A stretch of 6,107 nucleotides of DNA from NCBI GenBank assembly GCA_903909905.1, contig CAIVXP010000042.1, positions 1-6,107 on the forward strand. Reading direction: 5' to 3'. Numbering within the stretch: position 1 is the first letter of the stretch; each line of letters opens with the position of its first letter. Below the pieces are notes generated by a model. That model had not been told where the DNA came from and made no database searches. It saw nothing but the letters and a program-made list of their open reading frames with translations. This stretch comes from Akkermansiaceae bacterium (lineage in GTDB: Bacteria; Verrucomicrobiota; Verrucomicrobiia; Verrucomicrobiales; Akkermansiaceae). A program made the translations under genes and the position numbers. Below are positions 5,972 to 6,107 of this stretch, piece by piece.

Positions 5972-6107
5972 TTAGAGGGTAAAAGCTGAAAAACTGAAAA
6001 GCTGAAAAGCTGAAATGAAGAGCAAAAGAGGAAGAGGGGTAAAAGCTGAGAAACTGAAATGCTGAAAAGCCGAAATTGAAGAGTTGGAGCTTTGCGGATG
6101 ATTTGCA
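5972..6107. other. Intergenic or leader region upstream of the microcompartment gene pair
   Basis: No gene is supported here. Apart from the duplicated repeat, the right edge (6084-6107) is short unremarkable sequence. Read on the minus strand, the only stop codon in any of the three frames is the TAA touching the BMC-P ATG, because the plus strand has no TCA or CTA and a single TTA. The translation in the frame of the vertex protein is repetitive Ser/Phe/Ala and does not look like a protein end. The promoter of the minus-strand operon could lie here or beyond the window; I see no convincing -35/-10 pair. Confidence 0.5.
5974..6083. repeat. Two direct copies of a ~50-nt element at a 60-nt period, made of GCTGAAAA-like units
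   Basis: Copy 1 is 5974-6022 and copy 2 is 6033-6083. Each starts with AGAGGG(G)T, continues AAAAGCTGA(A/G)AAACTGAAA, then GCTGAAAAGC, and closes with GAAAT(T)GAAGAG. Aligned at an offset of 60 nt the copies differ by three substitutions and two 1-nt length differences. Within each copy an 8- to 10-nt unit (GCTGAAAA, ACTGAAAA) recurs three to four times. The tract is almost pure purine plus CT steps on the plus strand. It sits immediately upstream of the BMC-P start on the minus strand. It could be a dispersed intergenic repeat, a leader RNA element or the product of slippage. Confidence 0.75.

Noticed and set aside
5974..6083. The repeat tract as a CRISPR array
   Set aside because: There are only two copies of the larger unit, the internal units are 8-10 nt and contiguous, there are no unique spacers, and no cas gene is nearby.
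5972..6106. A minus-strand peptide ending at the TAA before the vertex protein gene
   Set aside because: The frame is open only because the tract lacks stop triplets in all three frames; the translation is a repetitive Ser/Phe/Ala string without any domain.

Overview
The window looks like the chromosome of a polysaccharide-degrading member of the Planctomycetes-Verrucomicrobia group, most likely a verrucomicrobium. Three things suggest this: a class II aldolase paired with an EutN/CcmL-type microcompartment vertex protein; a GH99/WbsX-like protein carrying a CBM9-like tail; and a GH116 enzyme interrupted by a carbohydrate-binding-like module. This assignment is inference from remembered protein families; no search was run.

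Layout: two transcription units converge near position 4500. The plus-strand unit (1-4473) holds the 3' part of a glycoside-hydrolase-like gene, then rhaM (L-rhamnose mutarotase, 4 nt downstream), then a 1066-residue GH116-family glycosidase (15 nt further on). The minus-strand unit (5971-4587) holds a BMC-P vertex protein gene overlapping by 4 nt (ATGA) a class II aldolase of the L-fuculose/L-rhamnulose-1-phosphate type. A 113-nt intergenic region (4474-4586) separates the two 3' ends. At its plus-strand entry is a candidate terminator that overlaps the last codons of the GH116 gene. Upstream of the vertex protein gene (5972-6107) is a low-complexity, purine-rich stretch made of two copies of a roughly 50-nt element spaced exactly 60 nt apart, each built from GCTGAAAA-like units.

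Inferred joint function: the plus-strand enzymes release and prepare deoxysugars from a complex glycan (exported glycosidases plus RhaM to interconvert rhamnose anomers). The minus-strand pair is the edge of a microcompartment locus that would cleave the phosphorylated deoxy-ketose to DHAP and L-lactaldehyde and contain the aldehyde. This fits the fucose/rhamnose microcompartment studied in the planctomycete Planctopirus limnophila. Kinase, isomerase, BMC-H shell and aldehyde dehydrogenase genes are not in the window; they would be expected beyond 6107.

The points most worth a second look are the aldolase's extra segments at both ends (an N-terminal segment resembling the start of EutT, and a C-terminal CxxC plus helix), the 60-nt duplicated repeat next to the microcompartment operon, and the microcompartment aldolase lying tail-to-tail with a rhamnose-linked glycosidase operon.
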